Positions 45,891-58,889 of a DNA stretch of 64,000 nt are shown here, in pieces. A program made the position numbers and the translations under genes. The DNA comes from Branchiostoma floridae (lineage: Eukaryota > Chordata > Leptocardii > Amphioxiformes > Branchiostomatidae). How positions within the stretch are numbered: the first letter of the stretch is position 1; each line of letters begins with the position of its first letter. The notes under the pieces were generated by a model, which had not been told where the DNA came from, did not search any database, and saw only the letters and a program-made list of their open reading frames with translations. The stretch covers positions 10,669,482 through 10,733,481 of the forward strand of contig NC_049983.1 in assembly GCF_000003815.2 (NCBI RefSeq), in the 5' to 3' direction.

Positions 45891-48800
45891 GCAGGTGGCA
45901 AAGGGTAGGACACTGTCCAGGTATTTCTGTGGTAGATATTCCTTCATCTCTTCTGGGGTGACCCATGCAAATTCCTCAACACCTTCACTGTCACACTCTA
46001 TGTCTCCTCCTGTCAGCTCTGCCTTGAAGAAGAAGACCTGAAATGAGTTTGGAAAACATGTCAGCAAAAGTTTAGAAGAATATATGAATCAGTAATGCTA
46101 CTTCACCTTTATCCACGAAGTAACCTATATCCGTTGTTTTATAAAACAGGGTATTAAGGTACGGTTGTTTGGAATTGCAAGGTTTTCAAAATATGCAGTT
46201 TGATACCATCGTCCGTCAACATGATATCACTACAAGTAGGTACACTTTTTTAAAATCAATTTTTAATATAGGTTACACAGAATTCTATAGACTATACCAT
46301 TTGTCTTGCCCGAGGTGTCAGGAAAAAGACAACAGGCACAATTTATGCAACTGAATTCATTCAGTTTTGCAAAACGTTTTGCCATACGATTGAATATGCA
46401 CAAATCTTGACACATTCAGGTCTTTCTTGTGCATTTTAATAAAATAGAATCTGATGTAATTTTTAAGGAACGTTCAAACTAGATTAACAGACAAGTATTG
46501 TATGGTTGAAGCCATTCAACCCTCATGGCCATTACTGGGAAATATAATTATTTACAGTAGAATCGAAAAGAAGTTGCAGTTCATATTACTAATTTTTTTC
46601 AGTCTGAAAAAATTGCAAACCTCCATTTTCAAGACCTGTCCAACTAAAATGAGGAGCACTTGAGGACAATTTCCCTCCTTGTGGCTCCATGGCATACGAA
46701 TGGTTAGTTTATGCATGGAAATTCCCCACAGAAGGGCCACTCATGGCAACACTTGTTTCTCAAATTGGCTGATGAACGACCCGGCTTTAAACGAGCCATT
46801 TGCAGATACTCAGCGCTGCGCCCTCCCCGCGTGATGATACCCCGCAGATGCAGGTTTTATGACCCAACAAAAGAAACCCATTAGGGAGTCCTTCACCGGG
46901 ACTGATTACAGCTTAGGCCATACCACTTAACTTCATCGCTTCTTGGTAATTTTATGATGAAAACATGCTAAGAGCAGTGTTCTAGCCAGCCTGACTTTTT
47001 TCTCCGTCCCTAGATTTTGAATTTGGAAATACTGTTGAGCACCTAAGGCACGACAATCCTAGGGGAGACTGGGTGAATGCTCCCCTCTGGAAATTTTGAC
47101 ATTCAGACCCTATGAAATGCTATTTCCTGCATTTTGAGGGGCAAATTTTGCTGGTAGACTCTGTTAGGATCAATGGCATCTGTTTTAATATCTTTACATG
47201 CTGATTTTGTCTGAAAATGGAATGGACATAATTTCTGTTCATCCCCAGCAGCAAATTTCCATCAAAGGACGGAAGGATGGACACTGCCAAGAACCCTATG
47301 CTAGAGAATACTGAAAAGACAGTACTGGGAGGAAAACTTAAATTACTCTCTAACACTATCCTGCAGTACAAACTTATTAGTCAGACTCTGTTCATGTTAA
47401 TTGTACATTTTTTTATTCAAGAACAAACAAATCAGATTATTTCATTGATAGATAGTTTGGTGGTTTAGAGTTCAGGATAGGGATATAATCTTCAACTTAA
47501 CAGGTACCCCCAATAAATCATACTATTGTACAATTTACAGTATGTATGAGTAGTGCTTTGACAAGCTAAAGGGGTAGGAGGGCAGAAAACAGAACTTTGC
47601 AACATTATGAATGAACAAGACATTAAATGTAAAACCACTGCAAACAATGTGAACAACACATTAAATGTAAAACCACTGTAAAAAGTAAATGTAAAGGCAT
47701 TTACTGTATTCTTAAGACCAAATTTCCAGCCAGACTCAATATATTTATGTCATCTTTTATTTTTAATAATCTTTTTATTGATTGTTGTTAAATCAATGTT
47801 AAATCTACTGTCAATTATTACGATTCTATGATTCTATGAACCAACGAATTAGATTGGTACAGCCACCAAGTGCACACGTACATATATGATGAATACAACC
47901 CACCTTGGCTCCGACGTTATTTTCCGATCGCATGGTCCGGGGGTACTTGTACTTGTAGAAGCCGCAGGGGGCATTTCCATAGAAGGTGGTCCGAAGATGG
48001 GTGCCGCAGCAGGTCAGCAGTATTCGTTCTGCAGTCTGCAGAGGGGTGATAAGGAAGAATTAGACAAATGTGGCCATGTTGCAATCCTAGAGGGCTTTCC
48101 TTGCCGTTTTCTGTAACTGTTATACAAATGTATGAAGTACTGTATGATGAAGTTTGGAGTTTTCTTCAAGCTGTTACTCTTCCAGTATACCACGAGCACA
48201 AGAACAAAATAATCAAAAGCAGTAAAAGGGGTATCTCATTAGATTGCTCTGAAGTGCAAATCAGTGCAAGTTTTGTGCCTCAAAACTGCAAAGAAATTCT
48301 CAGTTTGCAAAATGACACAAATGGGCGCAAAATAAATGACAGAAAGTGACCCAATTAATACATTTAGTGTTATCTTACCTATTTTGCACCGAGTATCATA
48401 AGTAATCATCCTTTTGTATGAGCTTTTTAAGCAAATGGCCACATCAAATCACACACCAGTGTGGGTATATGACACACAAGGGAAAATTTGTTGAATTGGC
48501 AAAGTTGGTGCAATTTTCCAAGGCAATCTGGCTCAGTACAACATGATACGCGTTTCACAGCTATAAACACTTTGAAATGTGTGCTACTTTACAGTTGTTG
48601 ACACAGATAATCAGCAAGGAATTCAACATAAGTGCTCCATACTTATGCATCATTTACAAACCATTACACAGTTGGTGTAAAATGTGCAGAGATTTTCCAT
48701 ACAATGGTATGCAGATGTCTACTGTAAGTTCATCTATGACAGTAATGAACATTATAATACAATTTTACACTCACAATTCCAAACAGGATTACTTTCTAAG

Positions 48801-51800
48801 GGGAGTGAAAGAGGTCATTTACATCAGAGCCCAACAACCTTCCCTCAATCGAGACGGGGGCCGATACCGACTTCCAAGCACCTTTAACCCATTGCTGTGT
48901 GTGGATGTGTGACATAGGCTTTGGGTCATTTCATCTTGATAAGGATCAGAGGACTGATAAAAAGCTTGTTGGTAAGCTCTCTATTTTGTGCACGGATTTA
49001 ATGTGTAAAATTGTATCATAATATATATATATACAGATGTCCTTGATTTTCCTTGATCATGGCTTTCTACAGGACCCATTCTGGGATAGAAATTGCTTGC
49101 TTCACTCCACAAAATAATATGTTTTCAAAGAAAATTAACAACATGGGCTCACAAACTACATGTATGAGTGGAATGGGAAAAAATGATGAGCTGAAGCTCA
49201 GATTTCACCATATGCTATCAAGTTGTAACATGATAAGTGTTACAACTAACTGCAGTGTTCCTGAAAATCAAGAGGGGCTATCATTTTTCTAAGACTATCA
49301 TTTTTCTAAGACTCTTACAAATTTGAAATAGAGGTGGTTTGGCTGTGCCAATAGTGGACCATGTATCTTTGAGGCATCCACATTTTACTGCTACAATTAC
49401 TGACAAGGGCATAACCTACCAACAAGGGCCTGTTCACAACTGGTCCTTAGAGGAACATTACCTGAAGTGACATATGTTTCTGTACAATAGCAGATAGATA
49501 AAATTTGTTCCCACACATAAAACACACACAGGTAACAAATTTTAGCTGACCTCTTGAAGCCTTGCTAGGGAGCAAAGTACCCACAATGATATTACCATGT
49601 AAAAACTCAACATTTCAGCTATGAATCATGAATGTATGCATCTAGGCTCTAGAAGTTCCTCCAATGATTGTAAAAGCCCAATCTCATCCTATACTACACA
49701 TTTTTGTATTAGGTAGATTACCTTTATAGAACTGTAGTTATGCACCAGTAGATGCCATAATCTGTAGTAATTGGACCTAATACGATTGTTGTACAATTAA
49801 GTTATTACTATAACCTTAGATCTGTTTTGTAGTAAGGGAAAGATATTGATTAGAAGACAATTATGACAAGACTTACTGAACAAGACATTTCTTGGGCATT
49901 ATTAGAAAATTTGCTTCTAAACATATTTAGTAGAAGCAACTTAAAATCAATCAATTTGTCCTAAAATAAGTCCAAGTTATGAAATATCTCGGACCTTTTG
50001 CACTAGCCATGCAAAATGTTCACTCAGATGCAAGTATCCTATTACTAGGGAATGTCTACACTATTCGAAAATCTTTGACATATCATGAATTCACACTTGT
50101 GATATTGTTTTTACACTGTTTGAATCTTTTATGTTATCTGCAATTAGCCCATGGGCACGAATTTGCAATACACTTTACAATTATTATAATTTATCTAGGA
50201 TTAAACAAAAGTCACAGCTTGTGAGCGCTTTGACATGGGATACTTCTTTGAATACTATACTCATCCGGCTTATGTATGAACACTGCATCTGGATTCACCC
50301 TCCCTTATTGGAAATACATACACGATTTTATCGTTCATAACCCTGTACACAAATTCACCATCTCATACATAGCAAAATTACACAGACGCCTGAGCATGGT
50401 CGTGTATTTTCCCTGACACTTCCATCGATTCCACATAAACGCACATTTTATAACAATCAAAGAGCCAAGTCTTCTTCTGCTGACAGATAGCAGCTTTTGT
50501 TAATGACAGGCATTTTTCCTGTATTTTATGTTTGCATCGTAATGACCTGTTTTCCCCCCACCAGATGGCAGTTCACAGGGCACGTGAAGCGTTTGAGATG
50601 GAGTAACAATTTAGGTCTCGCACAACGCCTTTCATCTCAGCCTGAAAATTATTGCCGGGACAACATGTTACAGGGTTAAGCAGGTTATGAAAAAAGCAAT
50701 AAATATACATGAGAATATCACCGGAGAAATTGAATCGCGATTTCACACACCTCGGACCAATTTACAGGTGGCTGAAATCAGTTTTCCGTGGCGAGGAGAG
50801 TTTGGACGTCGATGGTCGGGATTTGGGGATGATTATTGCATTTCTGCTTGAGCGGTTGCTGGGAAATTGAAAGGTCTTTGCGCTCTGGTTGTGTTCTGAC
50901 CATGTTTTGATGAATGTCTGCAGGTTGGACGTGATAAGATTGTAGTGTGTAATAGACTCTGCAGGGGTGGATACACATCACAGGAAAGGTGAACAGTCTG
51001 CCTTACAGAGGATTTCTAGTCCCAGTTCTTAAGTTGTGCAGTTTTATTTTCAGCTGCAAGATTAAGTGTTACTATTTCTCATGAGGAAAAAATCCTACTG
51101 TGGGTTCTTGTTATTGTTAATTGGTGAGCCAACTATGTTTTGCAGCCCAGGGCTGAATTATGAAAAGCTAGCAACTGCAAGGGCTAATCTGCAAGGGTAT
51201 GAGCAGCTGCCATTGAGCACTAAACTCAGGTGACCTCATGACAATACAACAGTAGTTGTCCTAGGTGCAGCCACAGTTCTGTCAAAGATTGTGACAATAG
51301 TTTTCATAAAAACCAATAAAGATGCATTGATAAGACTACTTCAGCATGGTATTACCTGTCTCAGTGTCTCCCCTCCTGTTCCCCAGCCTTACCTGTCTCA
51401 GTGTCTCCCCCTCCTGACGGCTGCCTTGTGGCATCACCCACACAGCCTTGTCTCCCAGCTTCTGTTTCACCAGAAGGTACAGTGGGACGCCCAGTTTCCT
51501 CAGCTGGCTGCTTCTGTCATTCTTCATGTCAGCTTCTGTAAGGAACATCAACGTAGCAGGTTGGGGGTTAGAATCCTGGCTGTGTTTCTCAATCAACAGG
51601 CATGCTGTTGAAAAGATTGTAGTCCGTAGGACAGGACATTAAGCTCTGATGCATTGTTCATTGTAGCTAGGGGAATTTCCCCGAGTTAATAAACCTGTAA
51701 ATACTGAACATATTGTCTGTCTTCCTTGTCAAAATTTGTGGCAGGGACCAGCCTGCCCCTTGCCAGCACCCAAGTGCTGACATACAACAGGGAGAAATGG

Positions 51801-54800
51801 AGGGAGGCAGTGTGCTCAGCGGCAAGGCGCCCCCACGACCACCCCCCGTCAAGGGGTAAAGTTCAGGCAGCATCATAATGTACTTGAAGACTTAGATATT
51901 GAAGACTTTTAGATCTACATGCAGATGGTCAACTGGTGATGTTGTCAACATCAACTGATTTTGAATGTCCTCTTACATCAAAACAAGCATGTGTTAGATG
52001 TTCTTGAATATGCATGTACATACGATTAGAAGAATAACACTAGTTTACCTTTATCCACGGTTATCTAGGGATGTTGTAGTCTTGATGTTGAGTCAACAGA
52101 CAGTGATTTCAAACTACAGTATTTTGTAAATATTGCAATTTGAAACCAATGTCCATAGACACCTTTTTCAAAAACAACGGATATAGGCTACCCCACAGCT
52201 AGCGTTACAGACTGAGCATGAAAGCACTCATTACTGATATACTGTAAATGCAGAAATGTTCACGGTGGATTAATGTTTGCGGTTTTTGCAGTGACCACTT
52301 CACCGCGAACTTAAAACCACCGCGAACATTTTTCTATTATGGTATTAGACTGCAGTCTATGGTGTTACCTCGAAATTAAAACCACCGCGAAAAGTCCTTT
52401 TCCCCGCTACCGCGAAATTAAATCCCCCCGTAAATCAATGTATTTACAGTAATATACAATACTTTACCTGTAAGGCGGTCAGCAGGTTGGAACTCCTGGA
52501 ATTTATCAGCTGCCAGGTCCTCCTTGTCTGCAGCCAGGAGGAGGGAGCCATCTTCATCATCATCATCGTACCCCCTACTCCGACGTTGCTTTAGTTTTAC
52601 TCTGTAATGTTACATCAGGAATATGGTAAATATTAAAAAAAACATGGCATAATTGCACATTGAACTGGTTCCAGATGTGGAAAACCAGTACAAAGCTTTT
52701 AAAAAAATTAATGAAAATATGCATCATTAGAAATCAACAAACTTCACTTCACTCACTATCCAGTTTAGCGTCCGTAAAAGTATATGTATAAGAAATCATT
52801 TGACCTCAATACAATGCAAATAGTTATAAAAGACTTGATCCAAATGTACCTATTTTTTGGTTGTTATTCATTTCAAGTTCATGAAAATACATCTTCATCA
52901 GTTTTATGTCATGTAGTTCAGATTTATGAGATGTACAGAGTGAAATTATTCTTATGTCCCAACAAACAACTTCCATCCCAGGATGGAGACATGGGTCCTG
53001 GAGACAGCCCTGATTAGTATGTGATTGGTGGGATTATGTGGCCCAGCGACAGAGTCTTTGTCCCATACTCCTGCCTGTCCTGGATTCGCTGGTATGTCAC
53101 CAGTCACCCTTGGGAAAGGCACTTGACACAACTTTCCTCACTTCACTCAGGTGGAAACGAGTACATAGCTTTGGTTAGGACGGTCCCTCGGATAGGACAT
53201 TAAATGTAGGTTCTGTGTTTGAGGAGAGCCACACCACTTAAAAATTCCACCACACTTATCGAAAAAGAGTAGGGGTCCATCCTGATGTGAATGGTTCAAC
53301 CCTACAGTCCTGTGGTAATTACTGTTGTATTGAGGTCACCTGAGTGGTGCCAAATGGCAGGTCTCTCAAGACCCTTGTGACAGTCATATTGAGGTCACCT
53401 GAGTGGTGGCACAAATGGCAGCTACTCTAGACACTTGCGATTTTGGCCAGCATATTAGCTCTCCACAGTTCAGCCCCTGGCTGCAATGAGAGAGTAGTCG
53501 GCCCACCCAATACTGTAATTCACTTTGTCTTCTCGGTACCAAACTTTCACGGTCTGAGAAATTTAACTTGTTCTCTGAACTAAATGTTCACAATAGCAGC
53601 AGGTGCGCATAAAAAAAAAGTCTGTGAATTATTTGTTATCTGTAATGATAAGTTCATGTTACAGTCGTCACAGTGAAAACTGTGAACATAAAAGTACAGT
53701 GAAAAAATCAGGAATTACAGTGTATGACCTACTTTTCCTCTATAAGTTGTAGTTCATGATCTGATAGAACGCTGGTCTCCAGGTGCAGCTGCTCCAGGTG
53801 TGCCTTATATCTCCGCTCTACGTCCGACAGTTCCGCCATGATGAGGGGCCGCCGAACCATGCACACCGCGCTCATCAGGGTCCACGGGGACTGCCTGGGG
53901 AACAACAGGTTTTAGAGACTCCTTAGAAAAAAAACAGACACTACAATATGAAGTCAATGCATTTACAAGAACTATCAACATGATATCACTCAGATTATTG
54001 CTGTCAATAATGGCAATTTATCCATGAAACCATTACAACCACATGAGTGGTGAGATGTAAAAAAAATGTGTTTCCCTAACTGTCTTGACATGATTTGTTC
54101 CTCCTTTAAAAAGAACTTTATATATTTATGATAATGGCCATGTGCATCTTTATGATATTTCCACAGATCATTACCGGTTTCCTATTCCAAGGAGCTTCAA
54201 CCTCCTTGCCTATAGTATATACCAATACAGTTCAGGTCTACTTACTCAGCTTGTGAACTGTTTTCTTCGCTTTCTGCAGGTCCTGTCTTAATCCCACAGA
54301 CACAGCACCTCATCTGGGCAGCCACTGCATTCTGAAGCAAACCTGGCAATGGGTGAAATGAAAATAAAAGTTACAACATGTAGTACTTCCTCCCAAACTA
54401 ACCAGTGTAGTCAACAACAGCAGGACAAAGGGGGCTTGGAATCTTTAGGTCAGCAGGATCAGGACTTACAGACCTGAAATGTAAGGACAGCAAAACTGAC
54501 AGGGGTGAAGCATAATTTGGGACTCAGGACTGAGGGGGTACTAGTATGCAGATCCCCCTCTATAATTTTTTGGAACAGCCCATTGTTGGGATAAAAAGAT
54601 TTGATGATCCAAGTGCCGTACTACGTTGTAAACGTACACGCAAAATACGTGTACGATACGGTACTTGGATAATCATGAATAAGACGTACATCTTGAACTG
54701 TAAGAGTGAAGGCTGAACCTGCCTCTTCCCCGGAGACAAGGATCAGGTAAACGATGCATGTGCAACCAAAAATTATTTGAGGCTCTATCATATATCGCGA

Positions 54801-54997
54801 CGTGAATTCTCGAGGTTTCCCTGCTCTTGTGGAGTTCTACAGGTAAAATATGACAGCTGTACGTGAACCACAATGTCAGGTACAAATTTTACTTAATATT
54901 CCATACCTTTGTGAGCATGTGAAGCGGCAATCAAGGCTGGTTTTGCTAGACGATTTGTGGACATCAAAAACGCGTTTCTCACCAAGGGCGCCGCCAT
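45885..54997 (-). CDS. MRPL46: mitochondrial large ribosomal subunit protein L46
   Basis: Seven exons join in phase (912 nt, 303 aa): 54907-54997, 54246-54342, 53733-53894, 52468-52601, 51393-51535, 47904-48035 and 45885-46037. The N-terminus MAAPLVRNAFLMSTNRLAKP is basic and free of acids, as in a mitochondrial targeting peptide. Residues 62-115 carry SPWTLMSAVCMVRRPLI, and the second half is a Nudix-like fold. Family landmarks are GVPLYLLVKQKLGDKAVWVM, FYGNAPCGFYKYKYP, MRSENNVGAK, VFFFKAELTGGD, FAWVTPEEMKEYLPQKYL. The Nudix box lacks the catalytic REXXEE glutamates, as expected for a structural ribosomal protein. Human MRPL46 is 279 aa. It acts in the mitochondrial large subunit. Start chosen as the ATG in GGCGCCGCCATTTTG, with no in-frame alternative. 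Confidence 0.96.
52240..52451. mobile_element. MITE-like element with TACTGTAAAT ends
   Basis: TACTGTAAAT at 52240-52249 and ATTTACAGTA at 52442-52451 form the termini. The interior holds repeated CCGCGAA and AAACCACCGCGAA phrases. It is related to 43195-43405 and lies in an MRPL46 intron, adjacent to exon 4. Confidence 0.75.
53035..53320 (+). mobile_element. SINE (same family as 5010-5300)
   Basis: A degenerate tRNA-like head is followed by CCCTTGGGAAAGGCACTTGA, CCTCACTTCACTCAGGTG, CCACACTTATCGAAAA and GGATCCATCCTGATGTG-like tail sequence. It lies in the intron between MRPL46 exons 3 and 4. Confidence 0.75.
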
Positions 54998-57900
54998 TTT
55001 GCTTCTAACCTTTGACCTCAAGAATGGTAACCTGATTACTCAGCTACGACACAGCATGCATATGTACAACATACACTAGACTTCTCGATATTTTAGGTGT
55101 GGGAGCTATGTACCTGAACAAAAGAAAGACAAGAAAAATGTTACAGATGTGGTATATTTACAATAGTTTAGATACATATAGCTAACTACCTTGACCTCCA
55201 GGTCGTTGGGGGGGGGGGGGGGAAGGTAGCCATGAAGATGGAGAGTTATTGCTAACTATATTGTCTTATTTGTATGAGAATTTTCATATTTGGGTCTGGA
55301 TAATTTGGATATTTGGAAAATTAATTCTACTCGTAAGTTTTCTTAATCTTCCAACCGCAATATTGTCAAACTTGTCATCTAGGAACGGGATTTACTTAAC
55401 TAAAAAGTATTGTCCAATAGTGCTTTAGTTTCAACAGGTATAGGTACACTAGGCGTTCATGGTAACAGCGATTTTCGCTAGAATAACAATTCAGTTCACT
55501 AGAATCACACTGCCGAGTCCTATAACATTTTCACAGACAAAAATCTCATTTCAAATACCTAAAAGTCTGTATTTGTGTATGAGAACGCTATTGCAACTCT
55601 CAACAAGTATGATCGGTTGGTTAGTTGGTGTTATAATGCTATTCACAACATCATTTGATTTTCCTTGGCAATCGACCGAATTCTAACAGCTAGGTACAAC
55701 GCCTTTACCTTACATTATCGTTTAAAACTACATCTGACTAAGGTTTCCCTTGCGTGTTCCACTCTAGCTCTAGGGAACTAGCACAAGACTTTCATCATTA
55801 ACCTCTGTTGACAACATCATGAATCTTGTACTTACGAAATGTTCTCTTTCTTTTTCTGGGTCAATAGCATGTAATAACGTTAAAGCGTGAGCATCATGTG
55901 CTCCAGATCGCTGATAGGTCTATAAATTCAGCAATTTTATTCAGACCGACTGTCCTGTGTACTATATTTGTTAGAATCAAGGATTATATGTCGACAGGCG
56001 TATCGTTAAAGACGTTATCAAGGCCTATTAAAGTAGTGCAGGAGTCTTGTCGATACAATATGAAGGTAGACTGGCTGGCGACGGCGCAACAATAATCCCG
56101 GAACACTGTCTCCGCCAGCTACGGGATTCAGAAAACTTGTCTGATATGCGTAGATCCGTTTTCATCATCTTGGCTATTTTCTCTTACTTCGTATTGAGCT
56201 TATTGCAGAGTGTGTCTCTTGTACTAATGTAGCTACAGATATTATTATGGTGCTAATGTAGAGTCTTTATTTGTTGCGTTCCAACTACAATGTTTTAGAG
56301 AGTGATACGGGCACTTGTTCAAGTGATAACCAAAGGCAAGTGCTGTCTTTCTGAAATTATATAGCCTTTAGGTAGATGCAATGACTGTACTCACAGCAGA
56401 TGGAAATAGATTTTTTTATTGGAAACGTAACATATCTATCCTCTGAAACTAGGTCGACTTCTACTTATCTACAAAAGACACACAGTTAGAGTGGTGGGGT
56501 AATAGTTTCAAATGAATAACGTTACGAAATAATGCTGAAAGCTACTGTGTAATCTGAGGGGAAGACTTGAATGCAAACATGAAGCAGCATACATATTACT
56601 AGGCTGATAGCTCAGTTGTGGGTTAGAGGCATGAACTGGTGTTTTATCTACAGAGAATGCGTGCTGATGAAACTTGCAACATAATGAGAACATCGAACTG
56701 CAGATTTTGAATATATTTCCCATATTTGAGTATCAGAGTTTGGATATGTATTTTGGATATGTATTTTTTTTCGCCACATAAGCAATGGCTGTTATGAACT
56801 CCAAACGTACATAACGTTATACATCTTCCCCGAATACTCCAACTATTATGATTTGCCAGAATACATTACATGCAGAACTTTTCATCCTTCGAAGCCATAA
56901 ACCTGCTTTTCTTCCGCCGATTCGATATGCCAACTTGGATTTCATGCAGTAGAAATCAAAGATTCGCTGCTTGGTTTTGAAACATGAAAGCCGTTGATGA
57001 AGCAAAGACTGGACTTTAATAAAGCCGTTTCATTCCTTCCACGCATACAGAATGTATCCACCTCTTTTTTATGATGACATTTTTGCCCTTGGAGGCATGC
57101 CTGTAGTTTGCGGTTGCCTCTGTGGCAGCCCTAGTTCTCATCTGCACCTCTAACCATTATCTGAGGCATGGCTCGTTTTCGATCGGGAGCTTACGCCTCA
57201 TCAGCCGTACCAATAGCTGTCTTTTGTGATGTTGGGAAGCGAATCCATCTCCAGTTGGCAGGGGATCCGTCTGGTTGGGAGAGATGCAGAGATGTACGAG
57301 TCGCTGTCATTCACACGCCTATCCTTTAATCCGCCGAGCGGTTTCACGGTTTCTCCGTCTCTGTCGCCGACGGTTTACCGTCTCCTGAGACCAGCACATG
57401 ACGAATCTCTGATCCTCCGCGTTTCATAACGGTAAAGGTTACGAAAACTGGATGCTGTGTACATGGGGACATGTAAAATATCACACATATAAAATATTCA
57501 TGCCTAACAAGATGTAAGTATGCATTCTGCTTCCTGTATAACCTGGTAATGTTTCAAGATACATTTTGAATAATTTAGCTGTCTTTCCAATTAGCTTTAA
57601 ATCGAGTAAAGGTTTTATATTCATGACTTCTTTCTATCCTCCGTTAAATTTTTCAAACCCTTGTTTGGCTTCTAATCCTTTGTTACCAAGCCTCCAGCTT
57701 TGCCATAATGCTAGCCTACTCAGATGTGTTTGATCTTACACTATCAGAGTAAACGGTTGGGATAGGTCTTAGGAATGTGGACGGAGGTTATGATCACATG
57801 CAGCTCACTATGAAGCCATCAATAGCTTTCTGTTTCGTGCAATTGTCGTCATCTACTTTCTGGATTTTTTTTTCATTCCAAGCAACGCTTATGAATATCT

Positions 57901-58000
57901 TATTGGATATCGCTATATATAAAAAGACAAGTAAAAACCCATTGCCTTTTCTAAATGTGTCTAGAGCGCCAACCAAAGTCAGGTACCCAATCTTACACCA
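54998..58000. other. intergenic upstream of MRPL46; no gene recognised
   Basis: No head-to-head partner gene for MRPL46 was found. A GC-richer stretch around 57100-57430 has an open frame of 67 codons (+, 57226-57429) without recognised homology. Confidence 0.5.
55208..55222 (+). repeat. poly-G run of 15
   Basis: Uninterrupted G run within CGTTGGGGGGGG...GAAGG, near the MRPL46 5' end. Length may be unreliable in the assembly. Confidence 0.9.
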
Positions 58001-58135
58001 AGGTTGAGTGAGATAAGTCGGTAAATACCTTTCCCAAGGTTACAAGATCGGCAACATGACAGGAATTGAACAAAGGACCTTTAAGCCACATAAACCTGCC
58101 TCAGTGGTGCAGATATTTACAAACTGTGTCATGTA
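57985..58135 (-). mobile_element. SINE fragment, reverse orientation
   Basis: The reverse complement contains CCTTGGGAAAGGTATTTACC and a TCCTTTGTTCAATTCC B-box-like phrase, matching the SINE family seen elsewhere in the window. Confidence 0.5.
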
Positions 58136-58415
58136 ATGCTTTATCCTGACCATGGGGACACGTTACACTTCTGATTATGACATTCAAATATACAGCGATG
58201 GCATTCCAAAAAAACACGGTGTGATTGTAAAACGCATGCGCGTTGAGAGACTGAAATTAAGGAGAGAGAAAAGACAGGCTACACGCTGAGAGCGAAGACG
58301 CGACGCTCTCGCTTCTTAGTCTAGCCGCATTGCTTGCGCTCAAGAATCCGCTGGCTGGCCATGAACTCATAACCTGCGGGGAGAAAAGGCGATAAAAGGT
58401 AGGACCCAATAGGTG

Positions 58416-58882
58416 CTATCGTTGGTCTCGATTTATCCTCCTTTCAAAGTCCGCGTCCGTATCATATATATTGCAGACGTGTATCTTTTGATATTCTATG
58501 GAGGAAGTGAGAAGCTCGGTTAAGAATGCAGCAACTGCCCTTGCGTTTTCCCACTGCTGATGTCGCTTTCTTTGGTATTCAACAGGCTGGTGAGAAGATT
58601 GTTCCTCTAAAATCCCGGCGTACTTTGTAGCCTTTGTGCGGAGAATGTTTTTGAAGGCAGTGGGATCCATCAGCACTTTTCAGTTGATGGCGCGTGCCAT
58701 GATTGCGTGGTAGTTGGCAGAATGATGCGTTTTACTTCACTAATTTTTACAATCACTGCCTGCTGATAATTTACATCCTCCGCGATGGAAGCCGAGATTC
58801 CACGCGAGGGGATTCTCTCGTTAACGGGCGTAATGTTGCGTAAAACAGGGAGGATACCATCACACCATATGTTCGAAATCAC
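58416..58882 (-). other. unrecognised adjoining open frames, possible relic
   Basis: Two minus-strand frames meet near 58670-58676: 70 codons upstream (58670-58882) and 86 codons downstream (58416-58676), in different frames. Composition is protein-like (for example HQPVEYQRKRHQQWENARAV), but I recognise no family and see no supporting splice sites. It may be a frameshifted relic or chance. Confidence 0.25.
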
Positions 58883-58889
58883 TCACTAC

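Noticed and set aside
54600-54680. Inverted repeat CCAAGTGCCGTA / TACGGTACTTGG near MRPL46 exon 2
   Set aside because: Arms pair only imperfectly with bulges; too weak to call a separate element.
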